Below, piece after piece: positions 34,305-43,134 of a stretch of 48,298 bases of DNA. The notes beneath the pieces are model-generated. The model was not told the DNA's origin and did not search any database. It saw nothing but the letters and a program-made list of their open reading frames with translations. The stretch spans positions 1-48,298 of the forward strand of contig CAYLLE010000013.1 of assembly GCA_964384485.1 (NCBI GenBank), written 5' to 3'. The first letter of the stretch is position 1; each line of letters begins with the position of its first letter. Origin of the DNA: CAYLLE01 sp964384485 (lineage in GTDB: Bacteria; Spirochaetota; Spirochaetia; CAYLLE01). The translations under genes were made by a program, and so were the position numbers.

Positions 34305-35343
34305 TGTTTCCGCCGGGCAGCGGTACAGCCTCACCGGGTACATTATTTTGTGAAAAAAGCCTGGAAACCGAAAGAGCCCCGACTACAGCGGTCAGGTAGT
34401 GAAAAAAGACACGCCATGTTATGAGGGCGATTCCGATGAGATATTTGGGGATCGTACCGGCGAAAATAAGAATAAAAGCACCTTCTCCTAATCCGGCCGC
34501 CCCGGGAGTGGGGAGAAAAAGCATTGCGAAAAGCAGAATCGCGCTGAGAGATATGCCTGTCCAGAATTCCACCGTAATGTTCAGACCGCGGAGAATCACC
34601 ATAAGGGTTAAAAGCTGAGCCGCGTAGAGGATAAACGTGCTGAGCATTCCCAAAACGAATACCCGGAGATTCCGGCTGAAAAACCGTTTAAAACTCCGCC
34701 TCGCCACAGCCCCCTCATGAACGGCTTTCCGTTTGAACCGGGCAAGATCCTTAACAATTTTGAGCCGGTGAAGGAACCGCCCGATCAGCTTAATGAGCCT
34801 GATCATGAGATGCGGATAAAGAAGACTCGCGAAAATCAGACCGATTATTACCGCCCCCAAGGTACCCGCGGCGAGAAACATTCCCCGGAGTGCAGGTATT
34901 TCACTGAGTCGGCCGTTATAGAAGAAAAACGCGATTATCGCCCCGATTTGGGTATACGCCGACAGAATCATCAGCCGGGTTACCGCGATTGTGGAGCCTT
35001 TCCCGGGGGAAACCCCTTCTTTGGAGAGAAGGTAAATCATAAAAGGCTGACCGCCGAAACCGAAGGGGGTAAGGATGTTGAAAAATATCCGGGTAACCGC
35101 GGTTCTGTAGGCAGTTTTAATGGAAAGCCGTTCCTCGGCTCCCCGGATAAAGAGGGAAATTGAAAGAGCGTCGGCAGACAGGGTAAGAGCCCAGAGTCCC
35201 AGAAGAAGAAGAAGAAATCTTAAATCAATGGAAAACAGAAAACGGCTGGTCCGCTCATCGACCGTAAGAAAAAGCACCCCTGCTACCGACATTAGACTGA
35301 AAACAGCGATTAAAGCGGAGCTTCTTACCTTCTTATTTATCAA
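34261..35343 (-). CDS. Flippase-like membrane protein (LPG synthase TM-region family), repeat-derived C-terminus
   Basis: Integral membrane protein of 360 residues with about eight helices, of the family that includes the transmembrane part of lysylphosphatidylglycerol synthase (UPF0104). Signatures are RIFFNILTPFGFGGQPFMIYLL near residue 90 and FLPTPGAAGLGEGAFILIF near 275. No catalytic transferase domain is attached, so lipid or polyisoprenoid flipping is likely. The native protein probably ended near VSRLFSQNN. The observed end SKSRSTPSVIKKRP and stop are read from repeat module A. The N-terminus MINKKVRSSALIAVFSLMSV is a normal start. Confidence 0.88.
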   Translation of the reverse strand: MINKKVRSSALIAVFSLMSVAGVLFLTVDERTSRFLFSIDLRFLLLLLGLWALTLSADALSISLFIRGAEERLSIKTAYRTAVTRIFFNILTPFGFGGQPFMIYLLSKEGVSPGKGSTIAVTRLMILSAYTQIGAIIAFFFYNGRLSEIPALRGMFLAAGTLGAVIIGLIFASLLYPHLMIRLIKLIGRFLHRLKIVKDLARFKRKAVHEGAVARRSFKRFFSRNLRVFVLGMLSTFILYAAQLLTLMVILRGLNITVEFWTGISLSAILLFAMLFLPTPGAAGLGEGAFILIFAGTIPKYLIGIALITWRVFFHYLTAVVGALSVSRLFSQNNVPGEAVPLPGGNSKSRSTPSVIKKRP

Positions 35344-35402
35344 TTTTACCTACCTTCACCTTTTTACCTTACGATAGAAGCATATAGTTTTTTTCAGCGG
35401 AG

Positions 35403-36542
35403 TCAAATTCCTCCCTCCAGGAAAGAAAAATCCACCGGAGCAGTCACCCGCTCGCCCGTTTCAGACCGGAATTCGGCGCTTTCGGCCCCGAATTTCACGT
35501 CCTGAACCCGGCCGAAACCGGGACCTATCTGCACTACACCTTCAATATATCGCACCGAGGTAACTTTATCAGCCTCAAGCTGCACGGCGGTTGTAATTCC
35601 CTGGGAATTCAGAAGATTTTCCCGGGCAGATTCGGCAAGACCTGAGGCGAAGAAGCCGCATGTGTCCTCCAGCCCGATACACTGATTCCGGCCGTTCCAG
35701 GGCTCTGTATGCCGGCCTTTATTTGACATCCAGAATACTGTCGAGGGAAGGACGAGAGGATCCTTCAGGGAGAACCACAGGTATCCCCCCCGGGGGACCG
35801 AGACACAGGTCCAGGCAGGATCCTGATCTTCCCGGGAAAATACCGCCAGAATATCGGTAAAACCCTCACGGCTGGGAAACTTGGTGCAGTCCGTTACCGG
35901 CTCATCGTGCCATTGAGTCGGAACTTTCCGTAAATCGGTAAACCGGGCTCCGCCCTTTAAAGAGTGATACTCCCGTCCCTTCTGATACTCCGAATTTGAG
36001 GGAGCCACCATACCGAACTTTATCGGAGACGTGGAAATCAGCATTTCGCGGTCATCAACCGCCTTCAATGTCGCGTGATGTCCCATCGAGGTGAGCCAGT
36101 CAAAGCCTTCAAGATCGTGCCGTATATATACGGTATTCTCACCGTTCTTGAGCCTGATCCGTTTCGTAATATTCCCCGGACGCACAAGCGTTTTCATCCC
36201 CAGCACAAGTTCCACCCCTTCCGGACTGACATTGTGATCGAGAAATTCCCAGGTACTTCCCGCCGGTTCGCCATGAACCGGGTGATCTTCATCACCCATC
36301 AAATTCGATTCCCCGAAGGGCATACAGAAAAAATCGCCCCGGAGCGGAACAAGCACCGGCTCTTCCGGAGAAAAATCTTCTTCCTGCCAGGGACTGATAT
36401 AATACGGCTGCACCGGATTGCTGGTCTGCTTGTAAAATGTAACCGGGGCCATATGTCCGCCCCTCTGGGTAACAGCCAGTTCCATCGTATCGGTGGAAAG
36501 CACCCAGGACGGTTTTCCATAAATCTTTTTATAAGGTTCCAT
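35403..36542 (-). CDS. Aldose-1-epimerase-like (galactose mutarotase fold) protein
   Basis: A 379-residue cytoplasmic protein with the beta-sandwich pattern of the mutarotase superfamily. HPVHGEPAGSTWEF and SMGHHATLK carry the two histidines expected in the active-site region. The closing glutamate is not certain. A DUF4432-like or related sugar-binding protein is an alternative. There is no signal peptide. GAGGAATG-type sequence (AGGGAGG, 5-6 bases before the ATG) gives a good ribosome binding site. It is transcribed from a well-formed promoter divergent to the next gene. The sugar substrate is unknown. Confidence 0.7.
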   Translation of the reverse strand: MEPYKKIYGKPSWVLSTDTMELAVTQRGGHMAPVTFYKQTSNPVQPYYISPWQEEDFSPEEPVLVPLRGDFFCMPFGESNLMGDEDHPVHGEPAGSTWEFLDHNVSPEGVELVLGMKTLVRPGNITKRIRLKNGENTVYIRHDLEGFDWLTSMGHHATLKAVDDREMLISTSPIKFGMVAPSNSEYQKGREYHSLKGGARFTDLRKVPTQWHDEPVTDCTKFPSREGFTDILAVFSREDQDPAWTCVSVPRGGYLWFSLKDPLVLPSTVFWMSNKGRHTEPWNGRNQCIGLEDTCGFFASGLAESARENLLNSQGITTAVQLEADKVTSVRYIEGVVQIGPGFGRVQDVKFGAESAEFRSETGERVTAPVDFSFLEGGI

Positions 36543-36579
36543 TCATTCCTCCCTATTATTATACCTGCTTATGATATTC

Positions 36580-36608
36580 AATATACCAAATTGCTGCAAA
36601 GGTGTGAA
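36580..36608 (-). promoter_or_regulatory. Promoter of the epimerase-like gene
   Basis: On the minus strand TTCACA (36603-36608) is followed by 17 bases and TATATT (36580-36585). This is a sigma-70 pattern with 5 of 6 matches in each box, about 38 bases from the ATG. The -10 lies in the 17-base AT-rich motif shared with the groEL upstream region. The opposite strand also has TATATT (36613-36618) for the divergent gene at 36632. Confidence 0.65.
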
Positions 36609-36631
36609 ATTTATGGTATATTATCCGTCAT

Positions 36632-37729
36632 ATGAAATTATTTTTATTACTTTGTTTCCTTTCAATCTTTCTCATTTTTCCGGTCACCGCCCAGGAAACC
36701 GGTGAACGGGATTTGACGATTCCTGAAGAACTCCAGCCGCCTGAGCGGAATGTACCGGTTAATGTGGGGGGAGAACTGGACCATTACGATTCAGACGGAT
36801 TCCCGGAGGACGAAGATGGACTTTTAGTTTTCGATATGGAAGAGACAACACCGCTCGTAACCATGGAAGACGATCCGGTACCGTTCCCTCTTCTGGCGCA
36901 GTTCGCGAACATCCAGCGGGACGCTGTTTTTCTGTCCAGGAACGCCCCGATAATAGATACCCGCCCGGACGGTACCCGGAAAACAATCCCATTCGGCTAC
37001 GGCGCGGTAAAACTGAACACCGTATATCTGTCTCTGGTGGAAGGAATAGTCCTTCCCCATTTCAGTGATAACCGGAAGGAGTACCGGGTATTTCCGCTGA
37101 GCGACATCTACATCGGAGCTTCCGCCGGTTTCACCGGTATAGGCGGGGACATACGATTTACCTTGATGGAACGGTACTGCATGTACAGTTCATTCCGGAT
37201 AAACGCGTTCCGGTCGCTCAGAAAACCGCCCTTTTCGTATAACTCGGTTTCGGTGGTGCTGGGAGGGGGGTACCGGTTTATCTCCCCGGTAACCGTTCTT
37301 CTCGGTCAAAATTTCTGGACGGTGGGGCTTGAAATGTATTCAGGGTTCGGAGACGGCGACCGGGATCCTGCTACCAGACCATTTTACTGGATTCCCGGGA
37401 TATTTTTTGAAATCGAGAAGACTTTTTCTCCCAAACAATCCGGGGAACAGGATTACCGAACCGATCCGAGACCCCATAATTACCGGGTCAGCAGTTTTTC
37501 ACTCCGCGGCGGCCTCGGGTTCAACATCGGCAACTATGGTGATTCGGGATTTCTAAAATTGGACCTTTCCCTCACCTACCGGTTCAATATCAAAGGACCA
37601 TCCATTCCAGTTCACGAATTTAAACAGACCGAACCGGTATATCTGAGCGAGCAATATCTTGCTCAGATAGAAGCGGCCAGAAAACGGCGGGAAATCCGCG
37701 CCGAAGAAGGGGAATCGGGGGGACTATAA
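36632..37729 (+). CDS. Secreted protein of unknown function, probably outer-membrane-associated
   Basis: I do not recognise the family. A clear signal peptide (KLFLLLCFLSIFLIFPVTAQ) ends in a VTA-QE-type cleavage site. An acidic low-complexity stretch follows (about 30-80, with DSDGFPEDEDGLLVFDMEE). The rest alternates short strands rich in aromatic and glycine residues (GASAGFTGIGGDIRFTLMERY, VVLGGGYRFISPV, FSLRGGLGFNIG, LDLSLTYRFNI), the pattern of an outer-membrane beta-barrel. The last 25 residues are charged (AARKRREIRAEEGESGG), unlike a standard barrel that ends in an aromatic residue. It is divergent from the epimerase-like gene. Confidence 0.75.
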   Translation: MKLFLLLCFLSIFLIFPVTAQETGERDLTIPEELQPPERNVPVNVGGELDHYDSDGFPEDEDGLLVFDMEETTPLVTMEDDPVPFPLLAQFANIQRDAVFLSRNAPIIDTRPDGTRKTIPFGYGAVKLNTVYLSLVEGIVLPHFSDNRKEYRVFPLSDIYIGASAGFTGIGGDIRFTLMERYCMYSSFRINAFRSLRKPPFSYNSVSVVLGGGYRFISPVTVLLGQNFWTVGLEMYSGFGDGDRDPATRPFYWIPGIFFEIEKTFSPKQSGEQDYRTDPRPHNYRVSSFSLRGGLGFNIGNYGDSGFLKLDLSLTYRFNIKGPSIPVHEFKQTEPVYLSEQYLAQIEAARKRREIRAEEGESGGL

Positions 37730-37779
37730 ACTGCCGCGAATTCTGCTGAACATTTGAACAACAATTTTCGCAACAGTCA

Positions 37780-38286
37780 TTAGATGTTAAAAATTTTCCT
37801 TACTTTCGGGTTAATCACCGCCCGGCAGTAAGGAGCCTGGGGATTCCGTTTGAAATAATTCTGGTGGTACTCTTCGGCGGGATAAAATTCCTTGAGCGGT
37901 TTTACCTCTGTAACCACCGGGTCGGCATAATCCTGTCCGGCCCGCTCCACCGCAGCTTCCGCGGCTTCCTGCTGTGCCTTGTTCCGGTACAGTATAACCG
38001 AACGGTATTGGGTGCCCACATCGGCCCCCTGCCGGTTCGGGGTAGTGGGATCGTGGGCTTTGAAAAAAAAGTTGAGAACCTCATCCAGACTGATCCTGCC
38101 GGTGTCAAACTCAACTTTAACAACTTCGGCATGTCCGGTTCTGCCCGTACACACTTCTCTATATGAAGGATTTTCTTTTTCGCCTCCGGCGTAGCCTGAA
38201 ACAACCGAAGCGACTCCGTCTACCCGTATAAATACAGCCTCTAAACACCAGAAGCATCCGCCTCCCAAAACAATCCAATCTGTCAT
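37780..38286 (-). CDS. msrA: Peptide methionine sulfoxide reductase MsrA
   Basis: Reduces methionine-S-sulfoxide in oxidised proteins with thioredoxin. The catalytic motif GGCFWCLE lies at about residues 9-16, with the nucleophilic cysteine in the first position. VSGYAGGEKENPSYREV, HAEVVKVEFD and the FFKAHDPTTPNRQGADVGTQYRS block follow, all conserved. At 168 residues it is the short form, without MsrB fusion or signal peptide. A ribosome binding site (GGAATAAAAGT region) precedes the ATG. The neighbours are unrelated, so it is probably transcribed alone. Confidence 0.96.
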   Translation of the reverse strand: MTDWIVLGGGCFWCLEAVFIRVDGVASVVSGYAGGEKENPSYREVCTGRTGHAEVVKVEFDTGRISLDEVLNFFFKAHDPTTPNRQGADVGTQYRSVILYRNKAQQEAAEAAVERAGQDYADPVVTEVKPLKEFYPAEEYHQNYFKRNPQAPYCRAVINPKVRKIFNI

Positions 38287-38350
38287 ACTTTTATTCCTTT
38301 CCGTTGCTCTGACTTGATATTAGTTCAATTTTACCATACATAATATACCA

Positions 38351-38512
38351 ATGGATCTGCTTATAGTAATCATCTTGACACTCCTCCTTCTTCCATTGGT
38401 CCCGGCATGGAAATATAACAGCAGCTGGAGTTTCCGTCCCCTGCTGATAGGGGGCACCGGAGTACTTACGGTTATCATACTTTTAGCCGCCGATATCATC
38501 CGCCTGGGCTAA
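38351..38512 (+). CDS. Small membrane protein, DUF3309-like, 53 residues
   Basis: Reads MDLLIVIILTLLLLPLVPAW, then KYNSSWSFRPL and a second hydrophobic stretch ending AADIIRLG. The plan of a hydrophobic helix, P-x-W-x-Y-x-x-S-W, then a second helix matches the short DUF3309 family as I recall it, whose function is unknown. No Shine-Dalgarno is visible. CATAAT (38339-38344) lies so close that the transcript could start at or next to the ATG, so leaderless translation is possible. Its stop is immediately followed by the convergent permease gene's end. It is easily missed because of its size. Confidence 0.6.
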   Translation: MDLLIVIILTLLLLPLVPAWKYNSSWSFRPLLIGGTGVLTVIILLAADIIRLG

Positions 38513-39604
38513 TCAGGCAATCTGATGTATCTCGTCGTGAAACCTGGAAGAAAAAATCCTGAGTATCTCTTTAAAAACAGCTATTATGATCGGTCCAATG
38601 ATAAAACCGAAAACACCGAATACAGCGATTCCGCCGAATATACCGATCAAGACTAAAATTTCGTGAACTTTTGTACCGCCTCTAATTATCCGGGGACGGA
38701 CCAGGTAATCCACGGCGGCAATTATCAAGCCTCCCAGGGTCATCATTATTATCCCTTTCGCTATTTCCCCTGAAAAGAGCAGAACAATGCCCGTAGGGAG
38801 CCAGATGAGAATCGCCCCGAAATTGGGAATCGCCGCGAGAATCAAAAATAAGACACCGAACAGGATTGGGGAAGGAAGACCCAGAATGAAAAAAAGAATC
38901 CCCCCGATAAATCCCTGCAGCACCCCGATGACGAAGATTCCCTTCAAAGAAGCCCTGGTCACTTTTATAAAATTATTCACAATCATTTCTTTTTCGTTCA
39001 AAGGGAGAGGTACTAGGGACATAAGTCCCTTGAGAATGTTCGGACCGTCTTTTATAAAGAAAAACAGGGAATAGAGAAAAACAAAAAACATGAGGAAGAA
39101 ATTAGCCACACCGGACATCATATTACCGAATCCTTCCATAAGCCTGGCTCCCTCGGTTTCGATGTAATTAGAGATGGCTTCTGAACTTATGATATTCCGG
39201 GAAGACAGGCCGTTGATGAAGGGTAAGGTCCGGGAAACCTTATTAATAACGGTATCAAGAGATTCCCGGAAGTTGTCGATATCATCCAGTATTGATGCCA
39301 GAATGTCTATCAATTCAACGACGGATAGGTAGAGTACAGCCAAAACCGGAACGACAACCACAACGAAGACAACAAAGGTGGTTAGACCGGCGGTCAAATT
39401 ACGTTTACCGCTGAATTTTTTATTCAGCCGGTCCCTAATGGGAGCCGCGAGTCCCGAAGTTATCGCCGCCAACAGAATAGTTATCAGAAACGGCCGGGCC
39501 AGGAGATAGACCACCACAGCAATAACAAAAAGGAGAATAAAGAACGTTAAATTACTTATCTTCCGGGACCTGTACTCAGATGATTCCATATTTCTACCGA
39601 TCAT
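38513..39604 (-). CDS. AI-2E family (PerM-like) permease
   Basis: Integral membrane protein of 363 residues with about eight helices. Features are two N-terminal helices (FFILLFVIAVVVYLLARPF), a long middle amphipathic region, and the family signature near the end: GLPSPILFGVLFLILAAIPN, LIWLPTGIVLLFSGEI and FGVFGFIIGPIIIAVFKEIL. The family includes TqsA and sodium/proton antiporters, so the substrate cannot be stated. ATG codons 5 codons apart make the exact start uncertain (39604 or 39589), and neither has a strong ribosome binding site. Confidence 0.9.
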   Translation of the reverse strand: MIGRNMESSEYRSRKISNLTFFILLFVIAVVVYLLARPFLITILLAAITSGLAAPIRDRLNKKFSGKRNLTAGLTTFVVFVVVVVPVLAVLYLSVVELIDILASILDDIDNFRESLDTVINKVSRTLPFINGLSSRNIISSEAISNYIETEGARLMEGFGNMMSGVANFFLMFFVFLYSLFFFIKDGPNILKGLMSLVPLPLNEKEMIVNNFIKVTRASLKGIFVIGVLQGFIGGILFFILGLPSPILFGVLFLILAAIPNFGAILIWLPTGIVLLFSGEIAKGIIMMTLGGLIIAAVDYLVRPRIIRGGTKVHEILVLIGIFGGIAVFGVFGFIIGPIIIAVFKEILRIFSSRFHDEIHQIA

Positions 39605-39666
39605 ATACAGTAGATATGCAAAAAACAGGCCAAAATATGCGTTTTACATAATAAACGGGAGGAAAC

Positions 39667-41283
39667 GTGAAAAAATACACCATTGCAGTAGGCTCCGGAA
39701 AAGGCGGGGTCGGAAAATCAACAGTAGCACTCAATTTAGCCGTCATTTACGCGCAGCGGGGCATATCAGTAGGCCTCTTTGATCTTGATCCCCTGTCCAA
39801 TGCTTCGGTAATCCTGGGACTCGAAGACCGGGATCTCGAGGAGATCCCCAGGAAGTTTGATCCCGATCTGCCGCCGGAAAATTACCGGTTCAACGTACTT
39901 CCCCGGCTGGATCTGCTTTTTCCCCGTCAGAAAACATCACCGGAAGAAATCAGCGATTTGGGAGAATTTCTCCATAATAAAACCGGGCAGAATCTTCTCG
40001 GTGCCTACCAGGTTATAATCCTGGACCTACCCGCGGGAATAGGAAGGGAAGAAAACCTTACATTCCTTCCCCTGGCTGATTGCCTTGTGATTGTGACAAA
40101 TCCTGAACCTACGGCCCATGTTTCCGCCGGCGGTTACATAAAAGCGGCAGCGGAAATACGAAACGATCTGCCGATCCTGCTCTGGCATAACAAGTATCCC
40201 TTCGCGAAACTGGGAGATTTTGATCCGGACGCGGTGGTCTACAATTACAACAGATTTGCTCCTGATGACCTGAAGATAGATGAAGAAACCGCCGCGGGGA
40301 TAGCCCACGTCGCATTTATCCCCCAGGATCCCGCCCTTAATCTGCTCCGGACCGATGTTTCGGTGCGTTCCATGGCACTTTGGAAGATATCAGATTCACT
40401 GGAAGTTCTTTGGAAGCGGATAGTGGATAAAACACCTATCATTAATGAAAATAAAAGATTCTCCGACACCGTTAAATACCAGATAAGCAGCGTAAAAATA
40501 ACCGGTTCTCTGCGGAAGACCGCCAAAGAGACCGCGGCCGCCCTGGGAATCGGGAAAACAAGAACGGACACCCGCTACCGCACTCTCGAGGACTACCTTA
40601 TAAAACTGAATGCCGACCCGATAACAAAAAAAATCATCCCCCTTCTAAAAATGACCGAGGAAGGGGCAAAAAAGATACTCCAGGATTCCGGTTTCGGTTC
40701 CCTCCATCCTTCAGAGGGACCATCCAAACTGCCGCCGAAACTGATTCAGTCTCTGCTGGAATTTTTAAAGTACATTGCCGAGTCGGGTGCTTCCGGAAAG
40801 GATCCGTTCATCCGGAACACCGGGGGTATCCTTCTGTTCTACACTGCCGCGCTGAAACTTTTTGAATCGGAAAAAATTACTCAAATGCTTTACGGATTTC
40901 TTCCGAAAAAAGAGGACACTGCCGGCCGGATAGTCAGGGACCGTACCACCCAGATTTCGTGTCTCATAAAAAAGAATGAAGAATACCACCAAAAATACTT
41001 CAAACTGATAAAACAGCTATTTCCGGTCTATCTGCGTCAACTGACCAAATTGGCAGAAACCTTCGGCTTTACCGGCCTGATCTTCAGGCAAAAACCGGGA
41101 GGGATCAACCGGAACGCGTATCTTAAACTGATGGCCGCTTTTATACACGACACGGTAAATTCGGGATTGGGAATTTCCGCAGGCTTTAAGTATAACCGGG
41201 CGGCGGAGGAGATACGAAAAGGGGCGGAACGCATTTTATCCCTGCAGACGGCAAACTCGTATCAGGCGGGAGAATCCGCTTGA
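39667..41283 (+). CDS. MinD/ParA-like ATPase with a long unknown C-terminal extension
   Basis: Deviant Walker A GSGKGGVGKSTVALNLA lies at residues 9-25. LFDLDPLSNASVILG supplies the A' motif, and VIILDLPAGIG the Walker B region. The ATPase ends near residue 255. The remaining 280 residues are helical and not recognised (for example RKTAKETAAALGIGKT and ITKKIIPLLKMTEEGAKKILQDSG). MinD/FlhG-type ATPases position division sites, flagella or chemoreceptor arrays. It lies 56 bases before a chemoreceptor gene, so a role in placing that receptor is a reasonable inference. GGGAGG precedes the ATG. Confidence 0.85.
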   Translation: MKKYTIAVGSGKGGVGKSTVALNLAVIYAQRGISVGLFDLDPLSNASVILGLEDRDLEEIPRKFDPDLPPENYRFNVLPRLDLLFPRQKTSPEEISDLGEFLHNKTGQNLLGAYQVIILDLPAGIGREENLTFLPLADCLVIVTNPEPTAHVSAGGYIKAAAEIRNDLPILLWHNKYPFAKLGDFDPDAVVYNYNRFAPDDLKIDEETAAGIAHVAFIPQDPALNLLRTDVSVRSMALWKISDSLEVLWKRIVDKTPIINENKRFSDTVKYQISSVKITGSLRKTAKETAAALGIGKTRTDTRYRTLEDYLIKLNADPITKKIIPLLKMTEEGAKKILQDSGFGSLHPSEGPSKLPPKLIQSLLEFLKYIAESGASGKDPFIRNTGGILLFYTAALKLFESEKITQMLYGFLPKKEDTAGRIVRDRTTQISCLIKKNEEYHQKYFKLIKQLFPVYLRQLTKLAETFGFTGLIFRQKPGGINRNAYLKLMAAFIHDTVNSGLGISAGFKYNRAAEEIRKGAERILSLQTANSYQAGESA

Positions 41284-41339
41284 TTTCTCAAAGCTTTTGT
41301 ATATGATTTAGGATATATATCTCTCAAAGGATTGCGACA

Positions 41340-42584
41340 GTGAAACTTAAAACGTATTCATTTCTATTTAATGCCCTGGTGTTCCTTGTATTCTGCGGCT
41401 GCGCGGCATTGATATTGCTCCTGTCTATGGACCTGAACATCAAACTAATCCTGCTTCCTTTTCTCGCTCTTATCGCCCTGGTCTTTTTCTACGTGATCGG
41501 TAACGGAGCGGAAACAAAATACGCGGGTGGAGAGGAAGGGGTAGCCCTGGCTCCGAATCAGGAAGTCCGGATCGGCAGAAAGGATATCAGTATCGGCCAT
41601 GTTTCCGGCGAACTTAGGGGAAACTCAATCATCCTGGAGAAGAACTTCGAATACCTCCTGTCAGTGATTGATCAGATTCTCAAAGACATCAATAACATTT
41701 CCGAGAATATGGATTCCCAGAAATCCGCGGTACAGAACACTTCTTCTTCTGTGGTAGAGATGGTGAGTTCCATCGAATCGATCAACGCAAACACGGAGAA
41801 CCAGTCCACCGCGGTAACCCAGCTTTCCAGTACCATCGAAGAAATGGCTGCGTCCATAAAAAGCGTTACTTCGATTACCCAAAACGCCGAGTCCATTTCT
41901 CAGGATCTTACAAAGAAAGCTGAAAGCGGAGGAACCGCTGTATCAAAGACAATGCAGTCGATACAGGGAATCAAAGACTACTCCGAACAAATCAGCAAAA
42001 TCGTAGGAGTTATTACAAATATTTCCGCCAACACAAATCTGCTCGCCATGAACGCGGCAATCGAAGCGGCCCACGCGGGAGAATACGGCCGAGGATTCGC
42101 GGTGGTTGCCGATGAGATACGGAAACTCGCGGAGAACAGCAGCAACAGCGCCAAAGAAATTACCGCGTTGATCAGAAGCGTGGTCAATGTGATTAACGAA
42201 TCGTCGGAAACAGGTAAAAACGCGATTACAGAGTTCAATTCCATCGACGAAGGCATACGGAAAACAAAGACGATAATCACGGAGGTGGCAAATGCCATGG
42301 CGGAACAGTCCCAGGGTGTGAATGAAATACTGGAGGCGACATCCTCCTTAGTTTCCATTACCGACCAGCTGCAAAACTCTATCAATGAACAGACCGAAGC
42401 CAACACCAGTGTTAACACGGTAGTTTCCGAACTGGAGAATATCGCGAATAAAGTTACACAGATCACACGAGAAACCCAGGACAGGAGATATCTGATGATG
42501 GATGCCATAAACCGCATCGGAAAGGTATCGGTACGGAACTACGATATAACCTACCGGATCAACCGGAGTTTATCATCATCGTAA
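41340..42584 (+). CDS. Methyl-accepting chemotaxis protein with minimal membrane anchor
   Basis: Chemoreceptor of 414 residues. Two close hydrophobic helices (about 7-30 and 34-53) leave only a few residues outside the membrane, so there is no periplasmic sensor. A short cytoplasmic segment precedes the signalling domain, whose tip reads ANTNLLAMNAAIEAAHAGEYGRGFAVVADEIRKLAE. The GTG start at 41340 follows an AAGGA-type site. The next gene begins 14 bases on, with its AGGAGG immediately after this stop. Sensing probably depends on a partner, and the two V4R-like proteins that follow are the obvious candidates. Confidence 0.93.
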   Translation: MKLKTYSFLFNALVFLVFCGCAALILLLSMDLNIKLILLPFLALIALVFFYVIGNGAETKYAGGEEGVALAPNQEVRIGRKDISIGHVSGELRGNSIILEKNFEYLLSVIDQILKDINNISENMDSQKSAVQNTSSSVVEMVSSIESINANTENQSTAVTQLSSTIEEMAASIKSVTSITQNAESISQDLTKKAESGGTAVSKTMQSIQGIKDYSEQISKIVGVITNISANTNLLAMNAAIEAAHAGEYGRGFAVVADEIRKLAENSSNSAKEITALIRSVVNVINESSETGKNAITEFNSIDEGIRKTKTIITEVANAMAEQSQGVNEILEATSSLVSITDQLQNSINEQTEANTSVNTVVSELENIANKVTQITRETQDRRYLMMDAINRIGKVSVRNYDITYRINRSLSSS

Positions 42585-42597
42585 GGAGGAAAAAATA

Positions 42598-43134
42598 ATG
42601 GCGGAACATCAATTTGTACAGACCTTTGATCCTATAAGAAAACTTCAGTACGTCAACACCGATCCTTCGGTAATGCACTGCCACCACTACGCGGCGCTTT
42701 TTACAAAGCTCGCGCTTGATATGCGTCACTTTGGTGCGCCCGCAATGCTCAGCGAATCCATGGAAGATGCTTTCTACATTCTTCTGAAGAAACTGGTGAT
42801 CCTGGAAGAACTGACCAGCGCGAAAGAAAGGATGGAAATATTTCAGGAACATTTCCGGCTGGCAGGATTGGGAACACTTATACTGAAAAATATCCAGCCT
42901 TCCGGCGGAAATGCCGTTATGACCCACTCCCACCTGGATGAAGGATGGGTAAAAAAATGGGGGACCCACGATGAACCGGTTAATTTTATGGGACAAGGCT
43001 ACATCGCCGCGGCGTTTTCGGTAATTCATAACGCCTTTCCCAGGACATACCGGGTAGAAGAGACCCGGAGCATCGTGAAGGGTGATCCCCAATCAGAATT
43101 CACCGTAACAAAAATGGGAGATGAAGCACAATGA
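42598..43134 (+). CDS. V4R-like small-molecule-binding domain protein 1
   Basis: A 178-residue soluble protein. The C-terminal half follows the V4R (4-vinyl reductase / hydrocarbon-binding) pattern: AGLGTLILKNIQPS, EPVNFMGQGYIAAAF, then RVEETRSIVKGDPQSEFTVTK. In classical V4R domains the last block carries two zinc cysteines (E-x-x-C...G-D-x-x-C-x-F). Here they are Arg/Ser. The N-terminal part has HCHHYAALFTKLALDM. It is clearly homologous to the next gene's product. TAAGGAGGAAAAATAATG is a strong start, and the stop overlaps the next ATG by 4 bases. The assignment is by motif and unverified. Confidence 0.65.
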   Translation: MAEHQFVQTFDPIRKLQYVNTDPSVMHCHHYAALFTKLALDMRHFGAPAMLSESMEDAFYILLKKLVILEELTSAKERMEIFQEHFRLAGLGTLILKNIQPSGGNAVMTHSHLDEGWVKKWGTHDEPVNFMGQGYIAAAFSVIHNAFPRTYRVEETRSIVKGDPQSEFTVTKMGDEAQ

